This document shows, piece by piece, positions 24,791 through 33,556 of a stretch of DNA of 64,000 nt. Made by a program: the position numbers and the translations under genes. How positions within the stretch are numbered: position 1 is the first letter of the stretch; each line of letters starts with the position of its first letter. This DNA comes from SZUA-584 sp041656035 (GTDB lineage Bacteria; Bacillota; Clostridia; Christensenellales; SZUA-584). Where the stretch lies: contig CAZPHS010000008.1 of assembly GCA_964586785.1 (NCBI GenBank), positions 14,942-78,941 of the forward strand, read 5' to 3'. The notes below the pieces were generated by a model. That model was not told where the DNA came from, ran no database searches, and saw only the letters and a program-made list of their open reading frames with translations.

Positions 24791-25004
24791 ATAATCAACT
24801 CCACTTTAAAAAGGTTTGTATGCAGATTATAAGCATGACGCCATATGAACATTGTCGCACTATGCGCGGGGCAGGCGGAAAATTTGCCGATACGCAATAA
24901 AAAAAAAGAGCTTGTATGACTATTTTGTTCCCTTTTTGCGTATAATATTAAGTTGCCTGTTTTTATTCTCAGCCCGACATTTTAAAACCCCTTTTATAAA
25001 CGTA

Positions 25005-25033
25005 TTGCCTAAAATAACCGCGCTGTATATAAT
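25005..25033 (+). promoter_or_regulatory. Enolase promoter
   Basis: TTGCCT (25005-25010), a 17-base spacer and TATAAT (25028-25033) stand about 150 bases ahead of eno. A second possible -10, TATAAT, is at 24941-24946. The 390-base gap 24791-25180 holds no gene besides these and the spoIIE control region. Confidence 0.6.
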
Positions 25034-25180
25034 GAAAAGGTGCCGTCCGGCGGGGCGGGCAAAACAGGGGTATAAAACCTCGGGTAAATATTTTTACGGT
25101 TACATTAATCCGTTTTCGGGTTAAAAGGCCGTCCGATGGTTTAATATATTAATACAAAAACGGAATAAGGAGTAAAAAAC

Positions 25181-26485
25181 ATGTACACTATTGAGACAAT
25201 CAAGGCACGCGAGATATTAGATTCGCGCGGCAATCCCACGGTGGAAGTTGAGGTTGGCTTATCCGGCGGCGTTGTGGGAAGAGCCGCCGTTCCTTCAGGC
25301 GCGTCTACGGGAAGTTTTGAGGCCGTCGAGCTGCGCGACAATGATAAAAAACGCTATTTGGGCAAGGGCGTGTCGCAGGCCGTACAAAACGTAAACGACA
25401 TAATAGCCAAAGAAATATCCGGCATGTACGCCTTAGACCAGGCTGCCGTTGACGCGGCAATGACAGAGCTTGACGGCACGCCGAACAAATCAAAGCTTGG
25501 GGCAAACGCTATACTCGGCGTTTCACTGGCTGTCGCAAAGGCGGCGGCTTATCTTGCGGACGTTCCTTTATACAAATATATAGGCGGCGTAAACGCAAAA
25601 ACCCTGCCGGTGCCTATGATGAATATACTAAACGGCGGCAAACACGCCGATAACAGCGTCAATATACAGGAATTTATGATTATGCCCGTAGGCGCCGACA
25701 GCTTTAAAGACTGCCTGCGAATGAGCGCGGAGGTTTTTCATAACTTAAAAACGGTGCTTGCGTCCAAAGGTTACGGAACGTCCGTCGGAGACGAAGGCGG
25801 CTTCGCGCCCAACTTAAAAGCGGATGAGGAAGCTCTTGAAATAATAACTATGGCCATAGAAAAGGCCGGTTACGCCGCCGGCAAGGATTTTATGCTGGCG
25901 ATGGATTCCGCCGCCACGGAAATGTACGAAGAAGCAAAGGCAAAGGGCGAGGAAGGAAAGTATTATTTCTGGAAAACCGGACAAATGTTCAGCAAACAGC
26001 AGCTTGTTGACTATTGGAAAGACCTGTGTACAAAATATTCCGTTATATCTCTTGAAGACGGCGCCGCCGAAGAAGACTGGGAAACCTGGCGGATGCTTAC
26101 CGAAGCGCTGGGCGATCGTATACAAATCGTAGGCGATGATTTATTTGTAACTAATACGGAACGGCTTAAAAAAGGCATAGACCTTGGCGTATGCAATTCT
26201 GTACTTATAAAAGTAAACCAGATAGGAACGCTCACCGAAACGCTTGATACCGTGCAAATGGCAAGCCGCGCCGGATATACATCTGTTATATCGCACCGCT
26301 CGGGAGAAACCGAGGATGTCACAATCGCTGATATAGCCGTCGCTTTGAATACCGGCCAGATTAAAACCGGAGCCCCGAGCCGCACCGACCGCGTGGCGAA
26401 ATATAACCAGCTTTTGCGCATAGAAGAAGAGCTTGGCGGTCAATCTTTATACGCGGGCAAAAACGCATGGTTTAATCTAAAGTAG
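25181..26485 (+). CDS. eno: Enolase (phosphopyruvate hydratase)
   Basis: A 434-residue cytoplasmic glycolytic enzyme that interconverts 2-phosphoglycerate and phosphoenolpyruvate with Mg2+. Family motifs include AREILDSRGNPTVEVEV, PSGASTGSFEAVELRD, NGGKHADNSVNIQEFMI, and the signature VLIKVNQIGTLTE (catalytic Lys about 340) and SHRSGETED. The Mg ligands and the general base are in expected order and the length is normal. AAGGAG precedes the ATG at 25181. It is single-gene and convergent with the HPr-whiA cluster. Confidence 0.98.
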   Translation: MYTIETIKAREILDSRGNPTVEVEVGLSGGVVGRAAVPSGASTGSFEAVELRDNDKKRYLGKGVSQAVQNVNDIIAKEISGMYALDQAAVDAAMTELDGTPNKSKLGANAILGVSLAVAKAAAYLADVPLYKYIGGVNAKTLPVPMMNILNGGKHADNSVNIQEFMIMPVGADSFKDCLRMSAEVFHNLKTVLASKGYGTSVGDEGGFAPNLKADEEALEIITMAIEKAGYAAGKDFMLAMDSAATEMYEEAKAKGEEGKYYFWKTGQMFSKQQLVDYWKDLCTKYSVISLEDGAAEEDWETWRMLTEALGDRIQIVGDDLFVTNTERLKKGIDLGVCNSVLIKVNQIGTLTETLDTVQMASRAGYTSVISHRSGETEDVTIADIAVALNTGQIKTGAPSRTDRVAKYNQLLRIEEELGGQSLYAGKNAWFNLK

Positions 26486-26555
26486 GGCGGTTTCAGGCGT
26501 TGTATTTCTGCGGTTAAGCCAAAACCCATTATGTTATAAACGGAGCGTTTGCGCG

Positions 26556-26580
26556 GTATCCCATGTTCTCCATGGGATAC
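26556..26580. terminator. Perfect hairpin between convergent eno and HPr genes
   Basis: GTATCCCATG (26556-26565) pairs perfectly with CATGGGATAC (26571-26580) over a 5-base loop. A T run is lacking on both sides, so it may be a weak or Rho-assisted bidirectional terminator. Confidence 0.5.
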
Positions 26581-26592
26581 GCCTCCCTCCGA

Positions 26593-26850
26593 TTAAAACG
26601 CCGTAGTAACCAGCTTTTCAATAGCCGCTATGGCCGCCTCTTCATCCTTGCCGTTAGCAAAAACATAAATGGCCTCGCCCTGTTTAACGCCGAGCGAAAG
26701 CACGCCCATTATGCTTTTGGCGTTTATCTTTTTGTTGCCCTTTTCTACGAATATCTGTGACGCAAACCCGCCGGCGACCTGTACAAACATGGCCGCTTTT
26801 GAAGCTCTTAAACCGTCGGCGTTTGCTATTGTCAATTCCTTAGCCTGCAT
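26593..26850 (-). CDS. HPr-family protein lacking the catalytic His (Crh-like)
   Basis: An 85-residue HPr-fold protein. The usual active-site stretch GLHARPA is GLRASKA, so the His15 that accepts phosphate from enzyme I is replaced by Arg. The Ser46 region is kept (KINAKSIMGVLSLG), where HPr kinase acts. In Bacillus, Crh has lost His15 likewise and serves only as a CcpA corepressor. A regulatory rather than transport role is therefore inferred. The ATG at 26850 follows GAGGGGGGAG and lies one base after whiA, as crh does in Bacillus. Confidence 0.88.
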   Translation of the reverse strand: MQAKELTIANADGLRASKAAMFVQVAGGFASQIFVEKGNKKINAKSIMGVLSLGVKQGEAIYVFANGKDEEAAIAAIEKLVTTAF

Positions 26851-26851
26851 C

Positions 26852-27784
26852 CTACTCCCCCCTCGTTGTTTTGAGTTGATCGGCAATACCGCACAACTTG
26901 CGCAGCCTGTGATTGACCCCTGATTTTGAGACGGCGCCGAGCAATACGGTTAATTCGTCAAGTGTCGCCTGCGGATTGTCAAGACGCGCACTGGCCGTCT
27001 CCCGAAGCGGCGCGCTTAGTTTTTCAAGCCCCATGTGCGCGCTTATATACGCTATGCTTTCCTGCTGTTTTATAGAAGCGTTAACCGTTTTCGTAAGATT
27101 GCCCGTCTCACAGTTTACCTTCCTGTTTACATTGTTTCGTATGCCCTTAAGTATCCGTATGTTCTCGATGCTTAATATGGATGTGTGCGCCCCAATCATT
27201 GTGAGCAGCGTTATTATGGCGTCTCCCTCTTTCAAATATACCACGTGGTTTTTTCCGCGCGGTATAGTTCTGGCGGGGATACCAAGCTCACCAATAGTAT
27301 TCAACAAAACCCGCGCGAATTCCTCTTGACCGCAGACAAATTCAAGGTGGTAACGCCTTTCCGGATTAGTAATGGAGCCGCCTCCAAGAAAAGCGCCGCG
27401 GACAAACGCTATATTGCAGCACCGCCTTCCCCGGGAGGGCATATTTTCGCCAAATCCAAACCCCTCGTCTCCGAGTATGCCCACGTCAAGAGCTACCATT
27501 CTGGCGGCGGCTTTTTCCACCGATATGGAGTATATATGGTTTCGCTTTAATTGATTGGTATGCCTTCGCATTACGGACAAAAGCCCGTACAGATTTTTAA
27601 GCAGCAAAAAGGCTCTCCTTGCCACAGCCGCATTTTCCGTGTCAATCCTCAGCGAAAAAACACCTTCCGATATACGCACGGAGCCCGCGGTATTAACCAG
27701 CGCGCTAAGCTCCGAAAGCTCGCAGCATTCCGCGGTCGTCGCCATACGGCATATCTCGGCCTTGGCCGTAGAAGAAAACGACAT
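26852..27784 (-). CDS. whiA: DNA-binding protein WhiA
   Basis: A 310-residue protein with the WhiA layout: an N-terminal LAGLIDADG-like domain (FSSTAKAEICR, RGAFLGGGSITNPERRYHLEF) and a C-terminal helix-turn-helix near LDELTVLLGAVSKSGVNHRLRKL. WhiA affects division and sporulation genes and acts with chromosome segregation in firmicutes. The ATG at 27784 follows GGGGGAG; an upstream Met is not supported by a ribosome site. It lies between rapZ and the HPr-like gene. Confidence 0.95.
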   Translation of the reverse strand: MSFSSTAKAEICRMATTAECCELSELSALVNTAGSVRISEGVFSLRIDTENAAVARRAFLLLKNLYGLLSVMRRHTNQLKRNHIYSISVEKAAARMVALDVGILGDEGFGFGENMPSRGRRCCNIAFVRGAFLGGGSITNPERRYHLEFVCGQEEFARVLLNTIGELGIPARTIPRGKNHVVYLKEGDAIITLLTMIGAHTSILSIENIRILKGIRNNVNRKVNCETGNLTKTVNASIKQQESIAYISAHMGLEKLSAPLRETASARLDNPQATLDELTVLLGAVSKSGVNHRLRKLCGIADQLKTTRGE

Positions 27785-27831
27785 AATCTCCCCCGTCAGC
27801 TTCAGAAAAAAGCCGTATAACAAGCGGCTTT

Positions 27832-28686
27832 TCAGTTAAGCTTAATGTCCCTGTGTTCAATCGTAACGCGGTGCCCCTGTTCCTTAAGTATACTGTAGAG
27901 CTCCTCCGCCATAACCACGCTGCGGTGCACCCCGCCGGTGCAGCCTATAGCGATAACAAGCTGTTTTTTGTCCTGCTCTAAATAATATGGCGACACATAG
28001 TTTACAAGCTCATTAATTTTATCAAGAAAAATGCGGGCTCTTGGGAAAGAGAGCACAAACTCCCTGACGCCCTTTTCGCGCCCCGTGTGTTCCCTAAGCT
28101 CCTCCTGATAATAAGGGTTGGGCAAAAACCGCATATCAAAAACCATATCGGCGTCTATAGGTATCCCGCGCTTGTATCCGAAGGTTGTAACGACAATCAT
28201 TATTCCCTGCTCGTCAATTTCGCAAAAAAGCCTGTCTATCGTCTCGCCAAGCTTTTGAGGCGAATAAGTGGTTGTGTCAACAATCTGGTTTGCAATATCA
28301 ATTATTCCTTTTAGTTTGGCGCGCTCCTTAGTGATGCCTGCGGTAATATTTCCATCGGGTGAAAGCGGATGATTCCGCCGGGTTTCCTTATAACGCCGCA
28401 CAAGTATTTCGTCGGAAGCGTCAAGATAAAGCACCGACAGCTCAATATCCCTCATTTCCTTCAAACAGTTTATTGTAGGATAAATATCATCGAACATCTC
28501 GCCCATACGCATATCAACCACCGCCGCCGCCTTCTTTATAGAGTCTTTTACAAGACACATGGAAGCGAATTCCGGTATCAGTTTGGGAGGCAGATTATCG
28601 ACACAGAAATATCCTATATCCTCAAGCCTTGTCAGCGCCCTCGACCGCCCCGCGCCCGAAAGTCCGGTGACGATAACAAATTTCAT
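27832..28686 (-). CDS. rapZ: RapZ/YvcJ family nucleotide-binding protein with altered Walker A
   Basis: A 284-residue RapZ-family protein. The C-terminal half has IAIGCTGGVHRSVVMAE and FDMRFLPNPYY, as in the family. Members bind nucleotide and, in different hosts, act as an RNase adaptor or affect competence and cell-wall precursors. The N-terminal P-loop reads GLSGAGRSR, with Arg (codon CGG) where Lys is expected, which may reduce nucleotide binding. The start has GGAGG upstream. Its first 65 bases overlap the end of the PHP gene in another frame. The usual downstream neighbour yvcK is absent. Confidence 0.92.
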   Translation of the reverse strand: MKFVIVTGLSGAGRSRALTRLEDIGYFCVDNLPPKLIPEFASMCLVKDSIKKAAAVVDMRMGEMFDDIYPTINCLKEMRDIELSVLYLDASDEILVRRYKETRRNHPLSPDGNITAGITKERAKLKGIIDIANQIVDTTTYSPQKLGETIDRLFCEIDEQGIMIVVTTFGYKRGIPIDADMVFDMRFLPNPYYQEELREHTGREKGVREFVLSFPRARIFLDKINELVNYVSPYYLEQDKKQLVIAIGCTGGVHRSVVMAEELYSILKEQGHRVTIEHRDIKLN

Positions 28687-29386
28687 ACTGCACCTCCGTT
28701 ACGTTAATTATACTGTCCGCGGACAGCCCCGCATGTTCTATTAAAGACAACGCGTTTTGCGCCAGCCCCACATTCTCCGGCCTGTGGGCGTCGCTCGATA
28801 CGACGAACCGCACGCTTGTGCCCGCCGCAGCCCGCAGATTATCCGCGGTCAGTTCACCGTGTTTATTGTTTATTTCAAACAATGTGCCGTAGTCCGCGCA
28901 CGCCCGCGCTACTTTTTCGTAGTTTACCGGAACGCCGTATCCCGCGTGAGCCAGTATATCGATATCGTTTCTTTGAACGGCGCGCATGTAAGCCCGGGTT
29001 ATCTTCTCTTCCCAAAAACGCGCCGACGCGAAAGTAAACAATGTGTGAAAATCACGCGGTATTACTGCTTTATGGTATCCCATTATTACAATATCAAATT
29101 TTTTGCCGCAAGGCATATCCACACTGCCGTCAAGGCCGGTAAGATTAAGCTCTATACCCGTCTTTATGTCGATAAGCCCGTCATAAAGGCGCTTTACGCT
29201 GTCTATCTCGGCAATATATTTATCAATATTACGTCGTTTTATACCGTACATGAAATTCGCGGTACAATGGTCGGCAATACCCACTGTTTCAAGACCGCGC
29301 TCAATCGCGGCTTTAACATTGTCCTTTACGCTTCCCTTTCCGTGGCTGTATACCGTATGGGTGTGATAATCCGCATTAAGTCTCAT
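28622..29386 (-). CDS. PHP-domain phosphatase-like protein (YcdX type)
   Basis: A 254-residue PHP-domain protein with metal motifs DYHTHTVYSHGKG (residues 6-18), IADHC, HAGYG and SSDAHRPENVG. The family includes histidinol phosphatases and uncharacterised phosphoesterases; this short form resembles YcdX. The ATG overlaps the murB stop by 4 bases (ATGA), and its last 21 codons lie inside rapZ in another frame. It is part of the murB-PHP-rapZ-whiA-HPr operon found in many Clostridia. Confidence 0.9.
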   Translation of the reverse strand: MRLNADYHTHTVYSHGKGSVKDNVKAAIERGLETVGIADHCTANFMYGIKRRNIDKYIAEIDSVKRLYDGLIDIKTGIELNLTGLDGSVDMPCGKKFDIVIMGYHKAVIPRDFHTLFTFASARFWEEKITRAYMRAVQRNDIDILAHAGYGVPVNYEKVARACADYGTLFEINNKHGELTADNLRAAAGTSVRFVVSSDAHRPENVGLAQNALSLIEHAGLSADSIINVTEVQYEICYRHRTFGRGAVEGADKA

Positions 29387-30288
29387 CTTTCACCTATGAT
29401 TTTAACCTCCGGCTCAAGCAATATTCCGGTAGCCTCTTTAACCCTCGCCTGAACCAGCTTTATAAGCTCGATTATATCGTCCGGCGTCGCTCCTCCGGAG
29501 TTTACAATAAAGCCCGCGTGTTTCGTTGAAACTTCCGCTCCGCCTATTTTTAACCCCTTAAGCCCCGCCTGTTCAATCATGGCGCCCGCGAAGCCGCCCT
29601 TAGGACGTTTGAACGTGCTCCCCGCGCTCGGGTGCTCAAGCGGCTGCTTCTCTCGCCTTTTTTCGTTAAGCACCGCAAGCTTTTTCTTGCTTTGCTCGGC
29701 GCTGCACCGCAACAGCCGCAAATGCACATGCTTAACCGCCATAGGCATGGTTTGAAGTACGCTGCAACGGTATCCGAAACTCATGCTTTCATTCGAAAGC
29801 GATAAATCTCCCCCAGGCGCGCAGAAATATACTTCCCTTACAAAATCCTTTATCTCGCCGCCGTACGCTCCCGCGTTCATGTACACTGCGCCGCCGACCG
29901 TGCCCGGTATGCCTCCCAAAAATTCGGCTCCCCCAAGGCCTTGCGATATACATTCCCGCACAAGCGCGAACAGAGACGTCCCGCTTTTTACATATACGTC
30001 CTCGCCGTTTATTTCTACTCCCGAATAGTTCTCGGCAAGCTTAAGCACCATTCCCCGGAGTCCTTTGCTGGTTACAAGCAAATTTGTTCCGCGCCCTATT
30101 ACAAGCATGGGTATTTTAAGCTTATGCGCCGTATTAACCGCGTGACGCATCTCATAATCGGACGACGGCACAACCATAATGTCCGCCGTTCCGCCAACTT
30201 TAAACGACGTATGAACCGCCATAGGCTCATTCCGTCTTACGTCGGCAATTCTGCCGGACAGCTTTTTATAAGCTTTCTCCAAAACCAT
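29383..30288 (-). CDS. murB: UDP-N-acetylmuramate dehydrogenase
   Basis: A 301-residue type-II MurB-like flavoenzyme that reduces UDP-GlcNAc enolpyruvate to UDP-MurNAc with NADPH. FAD-domain motifs are TSFKVGGTADIMVVP, VIGRGTNLLV, GAEFLGGIPGTVGGAVYMNAGAYGGE and the C-terminal HPSAGSTFKRP with KHAGFIVN. The length is normal. The ATG at 30288 follows GAGGG. It heads the operon ending in the HPr-like gene. Confidence 0.96.
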   Translation of the reverse strand: MVLEKAYKKLSGRIADVRRNEPMAVHTSFKVGGTADIMVVPSSDYEMRHAVNTAHKLKIPMLVIGRGTNLLVTSKGLRGMVLKLAENYSGVEINGEDVYVKSGTSLFALVRECISQGLGGAEFLGGIPGTVGGAVYMNAGAYGGEIKDFVREVYFCAPGGDLSLSNESMSFGYRCSVLQTMPMAVKHVHLRLLRCSAEQSKKKLAVLNEKRREKQPLEHPSAGSTFKRPKGGFAGAMIEQAGLKGLKIGGAEVSTKHAGFIVNSGGATPDDIIELIKLVQARVKEATGILLEPEVKIIGER

Positions 30289-30348
30289 GGCAACCCTCTT
30301 AAATACTAGTCTACACCAACATAAAGCGTTTCACAAGACAGCGAATAT

Positions 30349-32175
30349 TCAGCCGTCCTTGTCCGATTCAAAATATTCAACAACCGCCCGCGCGGACCGT
30401 ACATCCATTCCCGGCACGGCGATTATCTCGTCAAAACGCGCCGAGCGCAAGTCTCCGACCGTTTCAAAATGTTTAAGCAGCGCTTTTGAGCGGGCAGCGC
30501 CTATATAGGGTATTTTAAGCAACGCGGAGTCTTCGACATTTTTCAGCCGCAAGCCGCGGTGATAAGTGATGGCAAACCTGTGCGCTTCGTCGCGTATACG
30601 CTGCAGCAGCCCCAACGCATGGCTGTTCTTATCAATCTCAGCCTTGCCGCCCCCCGCGGTAAATACTTCTTCCTCACGCTTTGCCAGGCTGATTATTGGT
30701 ATTTCGTCCTCGAGCCCCAGCGACGTAAGAGCGTCGCAGCCGGACGAAAGCTGCCCCTTGCCGCCGTCTAAAACAATAAGTTCGGGGAATTCGTCAAAAC
30801 CCTGCGCCCCTTCAAGCGCTCTTTTCAGCCGCCGCGTCAGCACTTCGTTCATAGACGCGAAATCGTCCGCGCCCAGCACCGTTTTTATCTTAAAACGCCT
30901 GTATGATCTCTTTTCGGGTTTGCCGTCACGGAATACCACCATGGACGCGACCGAATCCGTACCCTGCGTATTCGATATGTCATAACATTCTATTCGGCTT
31001 GGGCTTCTTTCAAGCCCCAGAATTTGCGCTAGCTCTAAAACCGCGCCCCGCGTTGTGTCGTACTCGCGCCGCAGCCTGAGCATACGCTGGTTATAGGCTT
31101 CTTTAGCGTTGGCAAGCGCCATATCGGCAAGCTTTTTGTTCGCGCCCTTCTGCGGCACGTTTATCGCAACCTTGCTTCCTCTTTTTTCGGAAAGCCACTG
31201 TTCTATAAGCGTCTTATCTTGCGGCTCAACATTTACATATACCTGCTTGGCTACGCCGCCGGTTCCCGAATAATACTGCCCCAGCAGATGGGAAAGCACT
31301 TTATCCCGCGGTTCGCCCGCGCACGCCATAAAAAAGCGTTCTGTATGGTTAAGCTCTCCCTTGCGGACAAAAAACCCCTGTACAACCGCCTCGTCGCCCT
31401 GCTGATAAATGGCGAAAACATCCTTGTCGTTAAGGTCGGGAAATCCGGCCTTTTGTTTTTCAAACAGTATCCGCAGCGCCTGTATGCGGTCGCGCAATAA
31501 CGCCGCTTTCTCATATTCCATATTCTCGGAAGCCGCCGCCATATCTTCCTCGAGCTGTTTTTGCAGCCCTTTATACCTACCCGATAGAAATTCCTCTATA
31601 CCGGAAACCATGCGCTTATATTCGTATTCGCTTATCTTTCCGGCGCACGGAGCGAGGCACCGCCCCAATTCGTAATTAAGGCACGGCCTTGTCCTCTCTT
31701 TTCCCGTCATTTCTTTTTTGCACAAGCGTACCGGAAAAACCCTCGTGACCGTATCGAGAACTTCGTTCAATGTATGCGCGGCAATATACGGCCCGTAATA
31801 CCTCGCGCCGTCGTTCTCCACACGACGGGTCACTTTAACGCGCGGAAACCTTTCTCTCATGTCTATGCGTATATACGGATAATGCTTATCGTCCCGCAGC
31901 AATATATTATAATACGGACTATACCGCTTTATCATATTGCATTCTAATATAAGCGCCTCAATCTCCGTTTCGGTAAGTATGTAATCAAAGTCGGCTATTT
32001 GAGCAACCAGCGCGGATGTCTTTGTATCTTTTCGGGAACCCGAAAAATAACTCGCAACGCGATTTCTCAGCGCGACGGCTTTCCCGACGTATATAACCTT
32101 GCCCGCCGCATTTTTCATAATATAAACTCCGGGCGTTTTTGGCAGGCCGCTCAATTTTACGCGAATCTTATCCAT
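30349..32175 (-). CDS. uvrC: Excinuclease ABC subunit C
   Basis: A 608-residue nucleotide-excision repair nuclease. It has the GIY-YIG domain (TPGVYIMKNAAGKVIYVGKA near residue 13), the Cys motif CLNYELGRCLAPC, the UvrB-binding UVR region, the RNase H-like C-terminal nuclease (VVFRDGKPEKRSYRRF, IVLDGGKGQL) and a helix-hairpin-helix end. The ATG at 32175 (MDKIRVKLSGLP) is chosen; a longer frame overlaps the PBP gene. It follows that gene by one base, so it probably shares its transcript. Confidence 0.96.
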   Translation of the reverse strand: MDKIRVKLSGLPKTPGVYIMKNAAGKVIYVGKAVALRNRVASYFSGSRKDTKTSALVAQIADFDYILTETEIEALILECNMIKRYSPYYNILLRDDKHYPYIRIDMRERFPRVKVTRRVENDGARYYGPYIAAHTLNEVLDTVTRVFPVRLCKKEMTGKERTRPCLNYELGRCLAPCAGKISEYEYKRMVSGIEEFLSGRYKGLQKQLEEDMAAASENMEYEKAALLRDRIQALRILFEKQKAGFPDLNDKDVFAIYQQGDEAVVQGFFVRKGELNHTERFFMACAGEPRDKVLSHLLGQYYSGTGGVAKQVYVNVEPQDKTLIEQWLSEKRGSKVAINVPQKGANKKLADMALANAKEAYNQRMLRLRREYDTTRGAVLELAQILGLERSPSRIECYDISNTQGTDSVASMVVFRDGKPEKRSYRRFKIKTVLGADDFASMNEVLTRRLKRALEGAQGFDEFPELIVLDGGKGQLSSGCDALTSLGLEDEIPIISLAKREEEVFTAGGGKAEIDKNSHALGLLQRIRDEAHRFAITYHRGLRLKNVEDSALLKIPYIGAARSKALLKHFETVGDLRSARFDEIIAVPGMDVRSARAVVEYFESDKDG

Positions 32176-32176
32176 T

Positions 32177-33556
32177 CTAGTATCCAAGCTCGATTGCTTT
32201 GCGCAAAACTTTGCGCGCCGCCGGAGCGGCGTTTTTTCCGCCTGAACCGGCTCTTTCCAACACAACGGCAATGCAGAGCGGATGCCGGCTTTCATCTAAA
32301 AACCCGACAAACCACGCATGTTCCGCTTTGCCGCGCTTATCCTCAACCTGCGCCGTTCCCGTTTTGCCCGCCACCGCTATATTTTTTATGGCCGCGGCCG
32401 ACCCTGTGCCGTTTTCCACGGCGGCAATCATCATTTCTTTGAGCATAGAGGTGTCGCCCAAAGGCGCGGCCGCCGTCTTTGGGGTAAGCGTTACCGTCTG
32501 TTTTCCCCCGTCCGACACGGAAAGAAGCAGTTTTGGTTCCATCATCACACCGTCGTTGGCAATCGCGCCCGCTATCATGCACGCATGAAGCGGCGATAAC
32601 AAATCATGATACTGCCCTATTGCCGCCCACGCGTTGTCCGCGGCGTTTGCCGAGGTGTTAAATACGCTTTGTCCCATTATCACATCGTCAAACAAAAGTT
32701 CGGTATTAATCAGAAACTTATCCGCCATATCCTTAACGGCCAAAATCCCCACGGCTTCCGAAGCCTGTGCGAAATACGCGTTGCATGAATGCCGCAAAGC
32801 GTCTTTTAGATTTTCTTTTCCATGCACACCCGTGCATTTTATTGTTTTGCCGCCTATTTGTACGCTTCCCGTGCATGTTGCCTCAAACCCGTCCATACCG
32901 TTTTCAATCAGCGCCGCCGCGGTAATAATTTTAAAGACGCTCCCCGGGGGGTAAAGACCGGAAAACGCGCGGTTTACAAGCTCGCTCTCGCCGCCGCCCT
33001 CAAGAAAAACATCCATATCCGCGGGGTCAAACACCGGCGACGATACGCTTGCCAGTATCTCCCCCGTTTTATAGTTCATAACCACTATCGCGCCTTTGTT
33101 TCCGCCCAGCGCCTCATACGCGCTTTTGCACAGCTTCGCGTCTATAGTAAGCGTCACGTCGCCGCCCCTGCGCCGGGCGCCCGACACCAGCTCTATAATA
33201 CGGGTTATAGTATCTTTATTGAATCCAAAAAGGTATTTCGCGTACATCGTCTGCGCGCCGTACGTCATGCCGTAGCTGTCGCCTATTATATGGGAGACAG
33301 CCTTGCGTGTTTTGCCGTCCTTTATGTAAGCTCGGTTTCCTTTGGACGTATAAACCAGCTTTATTCCCGCGCGGTCAAGTATATCTCCGGCTTCCACCGA
33401 TTCTTGTATGTTGCGCAGGCGCGGGTTATCCGGCGATATAAACCAGCGTTCGCCGTACATAACAACCACATATCCAAGATATACGACAAGCCCCGTGAAC
33501 ATAAGGCAGAAAACTGCCAGCAAAGCGCGTATGTTGCGTTTAAGCACATTGCTCAT
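32177..33556 (-). CDS. Class B penicillin-binding protein (FtsI/PbpA-like transpeptidase)
   Basis: A 459-residue membrane-anchored transpeptidase with one N-terminal helix (LLAVFCLMFTGLVVYLGYV). Active-site motifs are SVFK (SxxK, in PPGSVFKI, about residue 209), SCN (RHSCNAYFA) and KTGT (AGKTGTAQ). It is short, like actinobacterial PbpA, and lacks a large N-terminal pedestal. It overlaps the FtsW-type gene by 4 bases, so the two probably form a polymerase/transpeptidase pair. GGGAGG precedes the ATG. It could serve elongation, division or spore cortex. Confidence 0.93.
   Translation of the reverse strand: MSNVLKRNIRALLAVFCLMFTGLVVYLGYVVVMYGERWFISPDNPRLRNIQESVEAGDILDRAGIKLVYTSKGNRAYIKDGKTRKAVSHIIGDSYGMTYGAQTMYAKYLFGFNKDTITRIIELVSGARRRGGDVTLTIDAKLCKSAYEALGGNKGAIVVMNYKTGEILASVSSPVFDPADMDVFLEGGGESELVNRAFSGLYPPGSVFKIITAAALIENGMDGFEATCTGSVQIGGKTIKCTGVHGKENLKDALRHSCNAYFAQASEAVGILAVKDMADKFLINTELLFDDVIMGQSVFNTSANAADNAWAAIGQYHDLLSPLHACMIAGAIANDGVMMEPKLLLSVSDGGKQTVTLTPKTAAAPLGDTSMLKEMMIAAVENGTGSAAAIKNIAVAGKTGTAQVEDKRGKAEHAWFVGFLDESRHPLCIAVVLERAGSGGKNAAPAARKVLRKAIELGY

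Noticed and set aside
32177..32295. N-terminal extension of UvrC upstream of 32175
   Set aside because: The extension overlaps the PBP gene, is not conserved, and a normal UvrC N-terminus begins at 32175.
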